Assembly (NCBI GenBank): GCA_003260075.1
Contig: QLIY01000443.1
Coordinates: 9,889 to 73,888, forward strand
Reading direction: 5' to 3'
DNA: 64,000 bases
Source: Phallusia mammillata
Taxonomy: Eukaryota > Chordata > Ascidiacea > Phlebobranchia > Ascidiidae
Both the position numbers and the translations under genes were made by a program. The notes beneath the pieces were generated by a model that saw nothing but the letters and a program-made list of their open reading frames with translations, ran no database searches and had not been told where the DNA came from. Numbering within the stretch: the stretch's first letter is position 1; every line of letters starts with the position of its first letter. Positions 1-11,680 of this stretch are shown in pieces.

Positions 1-1216
1 CTAAGGTTACTGGCAGTTGATGTATGTCTATATCTTAGAGCAACATTGGTGTTGCCCCATTGTCAGTTTTAAAATGTTACTGTTCAATAACTTGTCATTT
101 CTTATATAGCCTGTGTAAACACTATGTTGTTCAGACAGCATTGGAAATTATAATATACTGCCATTATACTACTACTATTCCAAAACTGTATTTTTACAAA
201 AGAATCCTTGAGAAATATAAACCAGTGTAGTCCACAAACTACCAAGATTGGGAAATTAACTTTATTTTATCGATTTCTAATTTTTCAGGCAAACAGCGGT
301 TGGGAAGAAGTTGTCACCAGACAACTGCAGGAAAGTGGGATTTTGCAATTTATTACAGCAAACACATGATGAGACTTTTCTTTATTTTTGTTACTTCCAG
401 GTGCTCACTACATCATATGTATTGTTGTGAACATTTTGTTTTTGTTACAAGTTCCTAGGTTTCTGTCACTGACAAATACTTTTTTTATTTTGTTGTCAAG
501 GGGCTGATTCCTTCTTTGTTTTTCTTGGTTCATACTCACCAAAGTATGCATTGGTTTGTTGGGCAGAAGCCTTAATTCATGTGTGCTAATTCTTGTCAAA
601 CCGATAATGGTATTAGGGCAATCATCCCTTCCCTTTTCATTAAGTTGTCTCAGGAGCTCCCATACTTGTTACCTGTCAAAGACCACAGTTTTCAATTTAA
701 TTTAATTCATCTTGTTTTGTTTGATTGTTGTTGGTAAGGCATCATACAAATGTTGTTAAATTGGTGTGCAGGTATATTTCAATAATTGTGATTTATAACT
801 TTTATATTCTGTTGTACCCTTCCAGTGCTTTATGTTTGTACATGAACAGTCAGTGTAACACACTGTTTGATGTAATACCTCCAACATACCTGAAAATCTT
901 TGTTTCACAAGCTTGTAGGGACTGTAAATTACATTGGTCTTAAAGAGTTTGAATTATCTTAACAAAACACAGGAATAATGTGTTTAATGGTTGTATAAAA
1001 AACGGCTATGTCCAGTAGCAATTACTTGGGTACTGACTATTGACTTCTGGTTAGCTCAACCTTTACATACTTGATTAGTGGTTTCCAGGGCCATATGGGT
1101 TGCTATATTAGCTCTAATTCCCGATCCCCACAAAATTGTATATCCAAAAAACATGATACCTCATTTTTTAAGCTGTATAGTACAGAAGTTCAAATTTCAC
1201 ACAGTTCTGTTCCATG
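1..1216. other. No gene recognised
   Basis: AT-rich sequence with T-rich tracts; no supported exon, RNA gene or repeat. Confidence 0.5.
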
Positions 1217-1224
1217 TTTTACAG

Positions 1225-1725
<501 letters not shown>

Positions 1726-2262
1726 TTTTACAGCATTTGCCTTGTAAAAAAACTTCATTCATTCAAAAATGTTGCACATCGTTTTACTGCATCAAAAATC
1801 TTTGTTTCTGAATTCAACATTGGAGTTTTTTTTATCTTTTTCCAAACATGCCTCAATTGTTGTTGTATTTTTTCTTGCCGTTATGTATAATTGTGGCCCA
1901 TGTTGAGTCTGTAAAGTGTAAGCATGTTCCATTTGTTGTTTATTTTTGCCTTTAAACATAATGTACAGATTCAATTTTGCCTTGATTTTTATTTCCACAT
2001 GTGTGCTTTTGTTTCTTTTTCATACTTGCTGCTAGTTGCAAAATCAGTTACAAGATTTCTTGAAGCTAGACTGTAGTAGCATTTCAGCGCCTTGTATATT
2101 TTTTAAAGGCCACCTCAAGGTTCGTAAATGTGCAGTATGATCTTGTTTTGCATGCTTTCATGTGTGCCATATATTTTTATTTTTTAAGTTCGTTCCAACT
2201 TTGCTGCATGTAACATTGTCAAAAAGTAATATTTACACTCTAAGCCTCTGCACTTCAAAGCA

Positions 2263-4130
2263 TACCCCATACCCAACAAAAATGGAACACCATTATTCTG
2301 TGCTTATCCACAATGGTTCTTTAAAAAAGGTTTTACCAAAAGCAAAATATCTTCCTTACCTTTGTACCAAGTTAGATATTTTCAGGGTTTTTTGTTTTAC
2401 GCTTTTTGTTGTTGTTATACACTGAAATCATTTTAGGTAAAAAAAGTGTTTCAAAACTTTAAATGCAGGAACAACTGTATTATTTTTCTTGTTAACTGCG
2501 GACTAAAACCATTCTTTTATGCTTGTTGCAATGCTCAAATATGGTGCAACTGATGTTTTTTTCTATGTCGTTCATCTGTAGGTAGTGTCTGTTTCGTTAT
2601 GAATGTAAATCGTTCCAGGTTCTTTTTCACATAATAGAACATGTCACTGTACCAGTTTTGGTAAGTACTAGTCAGGAACATAAATTTCATGTCCAGCAAT
2701 ACCGTATGTAGGTCTACTCACAATCTTGAAAAACAATTCTGACCCATAATGAGACAAAGATAACTTTTCTACTATAAGCGCCCAAAAGACCAAAGATTAC
2801 AGCATGATGTACCTGCTAAACCTAGAAGTAAAGCATCACTTTTGGATCGTATTTTCATTGTTATAAAATTTTATAGCAGTTTAATTGTGCAACTTTGGGA
2901 AAAGAGGTTAAGAAAGGCAGAGCAGTAACTGGATAAATGACAACTTGATGCCTCAGCTGGACATTGGCTCACATACATTATTTAATGTGCTGAAATATAA
3001 CCCAGCAGTAACACAACACATGTCCACATCCTAAGAAACTAAGCTACTGGTAAATATGCCTTCTATATAACTTTAGATAAGTTGATTACAAATTTTGTGA
3101 TATTGCTAAAACTGTCCCATCTATAACCAAAAAAATTAATGCAGTGGTTCTCATTGGGTAGTCCACAGGCTGTATTATATATGTGTAGATAAAATGGAAA
3201 TTATGAAAGAAATATATCACATCAAAATGTTAGCTATCAATTTTTATGTCACTTCCTTAAAGTCCATATGCTTGATGTATATACCCAGTGTTTTTTTAAG
3301 GTGTTTTGGGGGACCGTCAAATTTCTCCAACGGTTTCCCAAATAAGCAAATATGGCTATTTTTTGGGGGGGGGGGTATACCCCATACCCAGCAAAAATGG
3401 AACACCAATATTCTGTGCATATCCACAATGGTTCTTTAAATAAGGTTTTACCAAAAACAAAATATCTTCCTTACCTTTGTACCAAGTTAGGTATTTTCAG
3501 GGTTTTTTGTTTTACGCTTTATGTTGTTGTTATACACTGAAATCATTTTAGGTAAAAGAAGTGTTTCAAAACTTTAAATGCAGGAACAACTGTATTATTT
3601 TTCTTGGGGGGGGGGGACCTACTCAAAAAAGTAAGGTTTGCTGTTTTTAATGGCCTAAAACAGGGGTTACCAAACTACAGCCCTCGACGGCATTTCATCC
3701 GGCCCACACAAGAGTATTTGGTCTTAGTATATATCTTAGGGGGGGGGGTGTGTCCACAGCCTAAGAAAGTGAGCTACAGGCAAATATGCCTTCTATATAC
3801 CTTTCGATATGTTGATTGCAAATTTTGTGATATTGCTAAAACTGTCCCATCTATAACCAAAAAACTTAATGCAGTGGTTCTCATTGGGTAGTCCACAGGC
3901 TGTATAATATATGTGTAGATAAAATGGAAATTATGAAAGAAATATATCACATCAAAATGTTAGCTAATTTTTATGTCACTTCCTAAAAGTCCATATGCTT
4001 GATGTATACCTACTCAAAGAAGTAATGGTTTGCTATGTTTTTAATGGCCTAAAACAGGGGTTCCCAAACTACGGCCCTCGACGTCATTTCATCCGGCCCA
4101 CACAAGAGTATTTGGTCTTAGTATATATCT
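2263..4130. repeat. Mosaic of duplicated contig pieces
   Basis: 3376-3604 duplicates 2263-2491, 3617-3738 duplicates 4007-4130, and 3757-4000 duplicates about 3027-3280. The pieces are bounded by G runs at 3365-3375, 3606-3616 and 3739-3748. Divergence is a few percent with indels, as between alleles. Confidence 0.75.
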
Positions 4131-4532
4131 TATACATATCCTGCGAAAAACTAAACCTTGAGTTAACTGTTGAAAGATAATTTACAGCAAAAGTATTGAT
4201 GCAACAACATGTAGGACTAATTTAACTAGTTTTACAGGTCGCATAAAATGATCCAAAGGCTGTTTGTTGCACTACAGATAGTACTATAAATGTCGATGCC
4301 TTTGTTATTGTGTGTGAACAAACGCCTTTCAATTGTTAATTGTGATGAAATAAGAGTTTTGCTAGTAGAGGTAATTCCATAATTTTCACTATGCGACTAA
4401 ATCAGATTGTGCTCTTGTTGGTCCTGCAAAAACGTTTGGAACGGCGCTCGTCAGGATTTGTGACCGATGGGGCCCTCGCCAGTTGTTTTTAATTTTAACT
4501 TGCCCGCCGTGAAAAAAGTTTGGTGACCCCTG
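4055..4532. mobile_element. hAT-type non-autonomous element, 478 bp
   Basis: Starts CAGGGGTTCCCAAAC, ends GTTTGGTGACCCCTG, with 8-bp duplication GCCTAAAA at 4047-4054 and 4533-4540. No transposase frame. A second allele of its left end lies at 3662-3738, and parts of its right end are repeated at 4730-4894. Confidence 0.85.
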
Positions 4533-5038
4533 GCCTAAAACAAGCTTAGGGCCATTGGCCACTGCCTTGATGTTCTTTGACAATCGTCTTCAATACTAAC
4601 TGATGCACCACAGATTTTGTTTCCATGGTTCTGTGACATAATGAAAGAGCTTTCAGTACAGCATTGTGTTGTCATGTGATTGATATGAGATGCAGTGATG
4701 AATCTCGACAACCAACCAAGGGGGGGGGGACCTTTCAATTGTTAATTGTGATGAAATAAGAGTTTTGCTAGTAGAGGTGATTCCATAATTTTCACTATGC
4801 GACTCTAAATCAGATTGTGCTCTTGTTGGTCCTGCAAAAGCGCTTAGCAAAAACGTTTGGAACGGCGCTCGTCAGGATTTGTGACCGATGGGGCGGGGGG
4901 GGGGTGTCTTCAATACTAACTGATGCACCACAGATTTTGTTTCCGTGGTTCTGTGACATAATGAAAGAGCTTTCAGTCAAGCATTGTGCTTCATGTGATT
5001 GATATGAGATGCAGTGATGAATCTCGACAACCAACCAA
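4325..5038. repeat. Duplicated contig ends in and beside the 4.05-kb hAT element
   Basis: 4730-4890 repeats 4325-4470 and 4906-5038 repeats 4582-4719. The joins are ten-base G runs at 4720-4729 and 4895-4904. Confidence 0.7.
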
Positions 5039-5387
5039 TAGTTTCGTTTTTGCATCACTATTTACAGCATCTTTCTTTGACATGTAATCTGCAAGTCCAC
5101 AAATTGTTACTGGCCAACTGGGTAAGTTGTGTGTATGCATGACCTGCAAAATATGTAATTTGTGCTGAGTAAAAAATCAAATTAATAGCAATGTAACTAA
5201 AAGTGACAGTTACTCTTGAGCAAGCTGGCAAATATTTTTTGACTGAGATTTTTGCTTATAAAGGATATTGGGTGTCACAAAAACATAATAAATTTGCTAC
5301 TTGCATCATAAATGACTATACTCTGGTCAATAGGGATGGGCCAAAACTGCAGTGGTTATGTTTGGTCGAGCACCAAGCATCTCATGT

Positions 5388-5786
5388 TAATGCTTGCTGC
5401 ATTGTGACGTCACAAGCATTTCCAATTTCTCACTAGTTTTGTAGTTTTTGAAGCCCCCTTATGTCACCAGCAGTGTATTTAGCTGTACAGACCCCAGAAG
5501 TAGGTGGTTTTTCACCTTTCACTGCACTGTACTTGGGTTCTGATTTAGCCCATCCCTACTGCTTGACATACTTATCCAGGACAAGGGGGGGGGGGATGCT
5601 TGCTGCATTGTGACGTCACAAGCATTTCCAATTTCTCACTAATTTTGTAGTTTTTGAAGCCCCCTTATGTCACCAGCAGTGTGTTTAGCTGTACAGACCC
5701 CAGAAGTAGGTGGTTTTTCATCTTTCACTGCACTGTACTTGAGTTCTGATTTAGCCCATCCCTACTGCTTGACATACTTATCCAGG
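5388..5786. repeat. Duplicated contig end around the 5585-5595 G run
   Basis: 5388-5584 and 5597-5786 are near-identical (ATGCTTGCTGCATTGTGACG at the start of both). No gene seen in either copy. Confidence 0.75.
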
Positions 5787-6139
5787 ACAAAACCAAGTCA
5801 GCGACAAAAAAGTTTGCAAAAGCTAGCTTACAATAATGGCAACATTAAATCAATTTGAAACATATACAGGTGGTCAAATTGAGGTGCAATTATCTAAAAA
5901 GGATTCATTTTAAGGTTTGGGTTAAAACCATTTTCACATTAAAATCTTCGCATAGAAGCTTTGCCTGGTTTTTACTGTAAATTGCATACCTAAATGCTAG
6001 CACTTGTTCAAGCCAACAATAGCTTTGTCAGTTTTAAGTGTTGCTGACAATTAAACATCAATTTACCTTTCCATGCTGTAAAACAAGTAACGATGGAAAA
6101 TGTCCTGCACAAATTAGCAAATCCACAATTGAGTCGGCA

Positions 6140-6370
<231 letters not shown>

Positions 6371-6814
6371 TTTTTTTTCCATTCACGCAGCAGATTTGTC
6401 TATTTGGATGCAATGTTTTTTACATAGTCACAATGCACATAAATTAGTGCATACCCAGCTGCCAGGCAGAATTTCAAAACTTCTTTGAAAAAAGTAAATA
6501 ATTGCAACAATTTGCAAACAACTGTTGATACCAAAAAAGAACTGAAAAATGCACACAGTTAGGGCTATTGGGGTTGGGGTGAGGGTTCGTATTTAAAATA
6601 ATACTAAAATTTAATCTCCTTTAGGCTACCCGGGTTCGGCACAGACTTTGCTTGGGTTTAGCGCTGGCTTAGTGTGGGCTAAACTTGTTTATCAGGGTAA
6701 TCAGAATCTCAGATAGCACATAAATTTTGCCAACTAAAGAAAACCAACTATTCCATTTGTGATTGTTGCATATTTACACCAATCAAAAAAACATATTTTT
6801 TATATAAAACTTAC

Positions 6815-6867
6815 GACTGTTGATTTGGCGAGGAGTCTTCAGTTTGAAGAAACTGTCCAGAAACCAT
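6815..6867 (-). CDS. Beta-propeller gene, exon 5 (last one seen)
   Basis: Fifty-three bases between a GGTAG acceptor and a GTAAGT donor, encoding MVSGQFLQTEDSSPNQQ, a polar linker. It ends at phase 2. No convincing next exon is visible to the left; it may lie in the gap at 6140-6368 or outside the window. Confidence 0.5.
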
Positions 6868-9498
6868 CTACCAAACACAAATCAGAAATGACAACTGTAA
6901 AACTGTGTCAAGATGTATCAATTTTCTACTTACTGTTTTCACAACTGAAGGGGCAGTAAGGACTTTTTTTACTTGGTTGCCAACAATGATATAAACATAG
7001 CCTTGAGTGTCAGCCACAAGGATATGGTCACTGCCTACACCACATGAAGACTGTGTGATGATTGAAGTTGTCAAAATACAAGTAACAGAAACACAGCCTT
7101 GTACTTTCTAAAGAAACAATAGAAAACTACTTTAGTCAATTTAGTGGTAAAAGCTATTTTGGATGTGTTTAAAGTGGTAAAAACATGGGGCGCTTCCATT
7201 TTTTTTCAGTTTGGAGATAAGTACTGTATAGCATGTCAAAACAAAAACACCAATGAAATAATACGACTAGAACCAGAAAATGGCAATAGGTCCAAGCAAT
7301 AAATTGTAAATGGACATATTGCACCATTTAAGGATACCATAGCTAACACTAAATGTCACCTGCTTTATGCAGTCATCAAGTCGAATCCTCCACAGTTGTG
7401 AAAAAGTGTTAAAGCAAAGTATTTCACCATCGTCTCGACCAATGATCACATTTACATGTCCCACTAAAATAAACGTTAAACGTTAAACAGTAAAAATAAA
7501 ATATGGCACACATTCGTTTTAAAATTTCAGGTTTTGAGGGGCTGTGGGTGAACCGAGGGATCAAAATTCACATGGACGGGGGGGGGGACAAACATTGTTG
7601 ACGTTAAACAGTAAAAATAAAATATGGCACACATTGTGTTATAGGGAGGTTAAAATTTTCTTACAATTAAAATGTGTCCTTTAATTTTTTAGCAAAATAC
7701 TATCTAACCACAGCATGTGTGTATACTATATAATAAGACCTTGTTCTTCTTCCAAATATAAGTATAATCTTAAAAGTGTAGGCTAGCTTACTTGATGTTT
7801 CTTGAATTTCAACTGCAGTGATTTGTGATGGGGGGGGGGAATGTGTCCTTTAATTTTTTAGCAACCACAGCATGTGTGTACATATAATAAGACCTTGTTC
7901 TTCTTCCAAATATTAGTATAATCTAAAAAGTGTAAGCTAGCTTACTTGATGTTTCTTGAATTTCAACTGCAGTGATTTGTGATGATTTTCCACTGACTGA
8001 CCCTTTACGATTTAGAATTTGACCATCACAGAAAAGCACAACAGAGCCTCTTGTGTCAGCAACAAGCATATCACATGGGGAAAGTCGTGTAACATCTTTT
8101 AAAACTACATGAAGTGCTGGGCCACATTTTGTTTCCAAAGATCTTTTCATCTTTACATACATGTAACATTATTAATACTACTGGGATATGTATATGTATA
8201 CTGTACAATATTGGTCCAACAGTCCCAGTAAGTTGTTCTGGCACTACATTTTCAGAGTAACTCATTAGGGCTAGCAAAAACAGAAAAATAAATATGGCAA
8301 ATTCATTGCATTCCTATGTCTTGATGTTAAAGAATTTGATTTTAAAAGTACAGTACCATTAAAAGTTTTTTTATGCAATTAACCAGTTTTTGTCTTGTTA
8401 CAATACATATGATTAGGGTTTACAATCTGCCATGTAGGTAAGTGGAAAAAGCCAATATGAAATGTTTGTTTCAATTGAACAAGATTTATCTACATAACCC
8501 CTTCAAAGTATAAAACAAACATAACAATCTGATGACATTAGCATTTGCTGAAACCCTTGCAACATGTATTTGGGCCACTATATTCATTTTTTTAACAGAT
8601 CTGTGATTAGTGTTCCAGACTTTAAAAAAACTTCAAAAAAAACAAGCACTATTTCTCTTACCTGTAATGTTTTTAAATGTGATGTCTTTTCTGGTACGGC
8701 GAAAATTCGAACAATGCCATCCTCTCCTGCAGTTACAACGGATTCAGCATTTTCCTTAAACAACTTCCCATATGCGACTGCACTAAATGGAATGGGGCAT
8801 TTCACATACCAGACTGTTTGTACATTAAGACTTAACAACATTATATATATCTTCAAATGGGGGGGGGGTACCCACAGGCACTACATTTTCAGAGTAACTC
8901 ATTAGGGCTAGCAAAAACAGAGAAATAAATATGGCAAATTCATTGTATTCCTATGTCTTGATGTTAAAGAATTCGATTTTAAAAGTACAGTACCATTAAA
9001 AGTTTTTTTATGCAATTAACCAGTTTTTGTCTTGTTACAATACATATGATTAGGGTTTACAATCTGCCATGTAGGTAAGTGGAAAATGCCAAAATGAAAT
9101 GTTTGTTTCGTTTGAACAAGATTTATCTGCATAACCCCTTCAAAGTATAAAACAAACCTCACAATCTGATTGCATTAGCATTTGCTGAAACCCTTGCAAC
9201 AAAACATGTCTGTTTTATATGTAATTGGGCCACTATATTCATTTTATTAACAGATCTGTGATTAGTGTTCCATACCTTAAAAACTTTTAAAAAAACAAAG
9301 CACTATTTCTCTTACCTGTAATGTTTTTAAATGTGATATCTTTTCTGGTAGAGCAAAAATTCGAACAATCCCATCCTCTCCAGCAGTTACAACAGATTCT
9401 ACATTTTCCTTAAACAACTTCCCATATGCGATTGCACTAAATGGAATCGGGCATTTCACATACCAGACTGTTTGTACATTAAGACTTAACAACATCAT
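6815..9498 (-). CDS. FG-GAP/WD-like beta-propeller protein, 3' part missing (gene overview)
   Basis: Five exons join in frame on the minus strand (9316-9498, 7946-8150, 7360-7463, 6934-7107, 6815-6867), giving about 239 residues before the sequence runs out of recognisable exons. The protein repeats blade-like strands: ESVVTAGEDGIVRIFALPE, DMLVADTRGSVVLFCDG, VNVIIGRDDGEILCF and DHILVADTQGYVYIIVG. Each has a hydrophobic strand, an Asp-Gly turn and another strand, as in FG-GAP and WD40 propellers. I do not recognise the family; similarity to ITFG2, KPTN or BBS proteins is only architectural. The first ATG lies about 95 bp after the CINP stop, and an AG sits six bases upstream of it, consistent with a third cistron of the LYRM7-CINP operon. 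Confidence 0.7.
6934..7107 (-). CDS. Beta-propeller gene, exon 4
   Basis: Fifty-eight codons between a TTCTTTAG acceptor and a GTAAGTA donor, with the blade DHILVADTQGYVYIIVGNQ. Phase 0 at both ends. Confidence 0.7.
7360..7463 (-). CDS. Beta-propeller gene, exon 3
   Basis: Acceptor ATTTTAG, donor GTGACA. Encodes GHVNVIIGRDDGEILCF and then LWRIRLDDCIKQ, a clean propeller blade. Phases agree with both neighbours. Confidence 0.7.
7479..7985. repeat. Two duplicated contig ends in the beta-propeller introns
   Basis: Copies of CGTTAAACAGTAAAAATAAA flank the G run 7578-7587. Copies of 7672-7829 and 7840-7984 flank 7830-7839. The second pair includes the donor end of exon 2. Confidence 0.7.
7946..8150 (-). 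CDS. Beta-propeller gene, exon 2
   Basis: Sixty-eight codons plus one base between an AAAG acceptor and a GTAAGC donor, with an ADTRGSVVLF propeller blade. Phase 0 entry matches exon 1, and phase 1 exit matches the exon at 7463. Its 3' edge is duplicated at 7801-7829 beside a 10-base G run. Confidence 0.7.
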
Positions 9499-9503
9499 AT
9501 ATA
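8237..9503. repeat. Near-identical duplication carrying beta-propeller exon 1, split by a 10-base G run
   Basis: 8237-8858 and about 8876-9503 are about 620-bp near-copies differing by SNPs and small indels, joined by exactly ten G at 8859-8868. Both contain the same exon (…GEDGIVRIFA…). Interpreted as two haplotype contigs placed in series. Confidence 0.8.
9316..9498 (-). CDS. Beta-propeller gene, exon 1 (coding part)
   Basis: Sixty-one codons from tandem ATGs (9498, 9495) to a GTAAGAG donor at phase 0. An acceptor-like TTTGAAG at 9505-9511 sits immediately upstream, suitable for spliced-leader addition. A near-identical copy lies at 8662-8858 next to a 10-base G run and is most likely the other haplotype. 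Confidence 0.7.
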
Positions 9504-9593
9504 TCTTCAAATTAAAACATACAAAAATCAAATATTTCAAGTGAATAAACATATTTGGTGAAGTGAAACACAATACAGAAATAAACTGTTCAT

Positions 9594-10205
9594 TTATGCA
9601 TGTCCAGATTCCATTAGCATTTCATGAATTAACATGCCCAATTTGCCTTCATTGATATATGGTTGATGTAGCCAACATGAAGAATAAAACATTAAATAAT
9701 CCCTGCATTGCTTGTTAAACTCATTCACATCATTAACATTGACATGGTGGTCAACATGTGCTACATTTTCAACAATGCATTTCTTGACTTTAAGCTCCTT
9801 TTGCAGCATGTCACAAATTTCTTGAGAACGACTTGCAAAGTCGGTTGCACCCCAAGAAACAAATGGTCTTTCAGCTCCATCAAGTTTAGTCAGTTTGGCA
9901 AACTTTAAAGATACATTTGTTAATTTGGTGCAAACTTTTTCCAATTCTTTGTAAGTTTCACATAAAAGGTCACAAGCCTCTTCCAATGAGCTTGAATACT
10001 GAGGAGCAAAGCTGTTGGTTTCATTGTTTGACAACAGTGAGATTTTTATGTCACACACATTGGTTAACTGTGTGAAGCCTTTTGAGTTTAGTTTGTTCCA
10101 TTTAGCCACAAAATTATGCACATCAGCAACATTGTCTTTCAGTTGCCTTGGCAATCCAGTAAGTTGGCCTTGTCCAGAACTAAAAGATTTTCTTTTTTGC
10201 TTCAT
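9594..10205 (-). CDS. CINP: CINP, cyclin-dependent kinase 2-interacting protein
   Basis: Intronless frame of 203 codons. In vertebrates CINP binds CDK2 and CDC7 kinases and ATRIP, linking origin firing with the replication checkpoint in the nucleus. Recognised from an N-terminal block close to the vertebrate protein (QLKDNVADVHNFVAKWNKLN, then KISLL), a central coiled-coil-like acidic stretch with ELEKVCTKL, a FVSWGATDF block, and the characteristic end WLHQPY...MLMESGHA. Length is close to the roughly 212 residues in human. I start at the ATG at 10205; a one-codon ATG-TGA precedes it, overlapping by one base. The stop is at 9594-9596. The frame begins about 30 bp after the LYRM7 stop, so the two are probably co-transcribed. 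Confidence 0.9.
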   Translation of the reverse strand: MKQKRKSFSSGQGQLTGLPRQLKDNVADVHNFVAKWNKLNSKGFTQLTNVCDIKISLLSNNETNSFAPQYSSSLEEACDLLCETYKELEKVCTKLTNVSLKFAKLTKLDGAERPFVSWGATDFASRSQEICDMLQKELKVKKCIVENVAHVDHHVNVNDVNEFNKQCRDYLMFYSSCWLHQPYINEGKLGMLIHEMLMESGHA

Positions 10206-10235
10206 CACATGACAGTTAATATTCCTGGTAAGTTC
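10206..10235 (-). promoter_or_regulatory. Ultra-short intercistronic spacer between LYRM7 and CINP
   Basis: Thirty bases separate the LYRM7 stop (10236-10238) and the CINP ATG (10205). On the minus strand the spacer reads GAACTTACCAG, then about 19 nt, so an AG acceptor lies 11 nt after the upstream stop. Ciona operons are known for minimal intergenic distances, with downstream cistrons receiving a spliced leader. The tract before this AG is not strongly pyrimidine-rich, so the exact site is inference. Confidence 0.5.
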
Positions 10236-10625
10236 TTAAGGTTTTTTGTCACTGTCAGAATCAGAGCACTTTTTAGATTTTCTTCGTTTGTGTTTTAACA
10301 GCTCAGACTCAGGTACATCCTGAAATTGAACGTTGTCTATCTTGTATGTGTCTTTAGTAATATTAGCCCTGTACTTTTTATCACTGATTTCCTCTAACTG
10401 TATCACGTGTTTACGCAAAATTGACGCCGAATCTACAGCCACGGTGATAAGTTCCTCGATAGCTTTTGGATCGGTAACTTGTTTGTTCTTACGAAAGTTC
10501 TGATTGATTTCAATTCGACCGGCTTTGAGGGCTCGTTCGTCGCCACGAAAGACTTGAAGACGAGCTTTGTGTAGATCTTTGAAAGCTGCCAAAACGCGCC
10601 GCCGAAGTTCGTTACCTGCCGACAT
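10236..10625 (-). CDS. LYRM7: LYRM7, mitochondrial complex III assembly factor (LYR motif family)
   Basis: Intronless 129-residue frame. LYRM7 (yeast Mzm1) is a mitochondrial matrix chaperone that stabilises the Rieske iron-sulfur protein before its insertion into complex III. Matching blocks are VLAAFKDLHKARLQVFRGD, ALKAGRIEINQNFRKNK, KAIEELI and ASILRKHVIQ, followed by a DNVQFQDVPESEL tail. The last 15 or so residues are Lys/Ser/Asp-rich and not typical of vertebrate LYRM7. The ATG at 10625 follows a pyrimidine-rich stretch ending in AG (about 10646), a good acceptor for cis- or trans-splicing, leaving a leader of about 20 nt. An upstream in-frame GTG exists but is not needed. Confidence 0.9.
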   Translation of the reverse strand: MSAGNELRRRVLAAFKDLHKARLQVFRGDERALKAGRIEINQNFRKNKQVTDPKAIEELITVAVDSASILRKHVIQLEEISDKKYRANITKDTYKIDNVQFQDVPESELLKHKRRKSKKCSDSDSDKKP

Positions 10626-10659
10626 TAATTCGTGGTACAATTGCGCTAAAAGCACGAAA

Positions 10660-11460
10660 AAAAGCCTATTTGCTACAACTGTTCTTGCACAAAACGCACG
10701 TTACAGCGGCAATAGAAATCATAAACTGGGGCTTTTATAAAAATTCCCTAATCCGCGAAACCTTTGTTTCATCACAAGCAAACCGTTTTTTGTTTGTTTT
10801 TATGTTTAAATGTGCATTAATCGTCGTAAATTGTTCTGTAATACTGCTTTATTACCTGGCTTTAAACAACGGTTAGGGCAGCTGTTTGCACGAAACTTGC
10901 TGTCTTAATGAGCAATTTGTTCCCAGCTAAACATGCCGTCTAGTCTAAAAGATGCTGATTTAATGCCGTTCCGTTTGTTGCATTGCCTTCCACCCGAACA
11001 TGGCTAATGACTTAAACAAATCATCCAAGGCAACAATAGTGTAAAATAGGTAGCTATATATTTGGCAGCAAACTCTGAACTAGCCTATCCGTCACAACTT
11101 GCCTGACGATTAAACAATCAACCACAACAAGCAACGACTGGGAGTCGCTATAGACTTCGTTTTATATTTACCTTGGATTAATTAGGAACTGCGAAAAATA
11201 GAGAGAACATGGAAAGAAAAAGAAAATATCGGCGCAAAAGTGACAAAAAATGCATCGGGAAAAACAACAATAGCGCAAGAATAAAAACTACTGATCAATC
11301 ACGATAATGCACACAACGATTCAAAAGAAACCTCAAAAACGAGGTCAAAGGAAATAGTTGATCAGTTTTAATGGGTTTTTGGTCGCTGTATAGCTGTAAA
11401 TAAAGCGAAAATATGCTTAAGACGCGCCTTTTTCGTGTATAAACCGGGCTAGCGCATCCT
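10660..11460. other. Region upstream of LYRM7, no gene recognised
   Basis: Likely contains the promoter of the minus-strand LYRM7-CINP unit. No TATA box or motif was decisive. Confidence 0.4.
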
Positions 11461-11474
11461 TAGCAGTAACTTAC

Positions 11475-11680
11475 TGACACAAGTGCAGACGACAGGGCGA
11501 CAAAAACAAGCAAAGCAATCGTATACTGCGAAGTGCGCATAAATGTTTGATATTTGGCCGCACGGTCGGTCCTTCGAATAACCACCAGGCAGTTAACGAT
11601 AATGTAATGTAAAAAACTCATTGAAGTTCCCATAAGCAAAAATAAGGGGAAATAAAACGTAATTGGCCAATAAAGAAACA
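11475..11680 (-). CDS. Possible exon of an unidentified membrane protein
   Basis: An open frame between an acceptor-like TTAAAAAG and a GTAAGTTAC donor. It encodes two hydrophobic segments (TFYFPLFLLMGTSMSFLHYI and TIALLVFVALSSALVS) separated by a basic loop RRTDRAAKYQTFMRTSQ, compatible with a transmembrane hairpin. An in-frame TAA lies just upstream, so an exon would start at the AG or at the internal ATG near 11642. No partner exon was found, and the family is not recognised. It could be a chance open frame. Confidence 0.3.

Noticed and set aside
8071-8277. Possible extra propeller exon reading SENVVPEQLTGTVGP
   Set aside because: Entry phase does not fit the neighbouring exons, which already join in phase without it, and no good donor follows.
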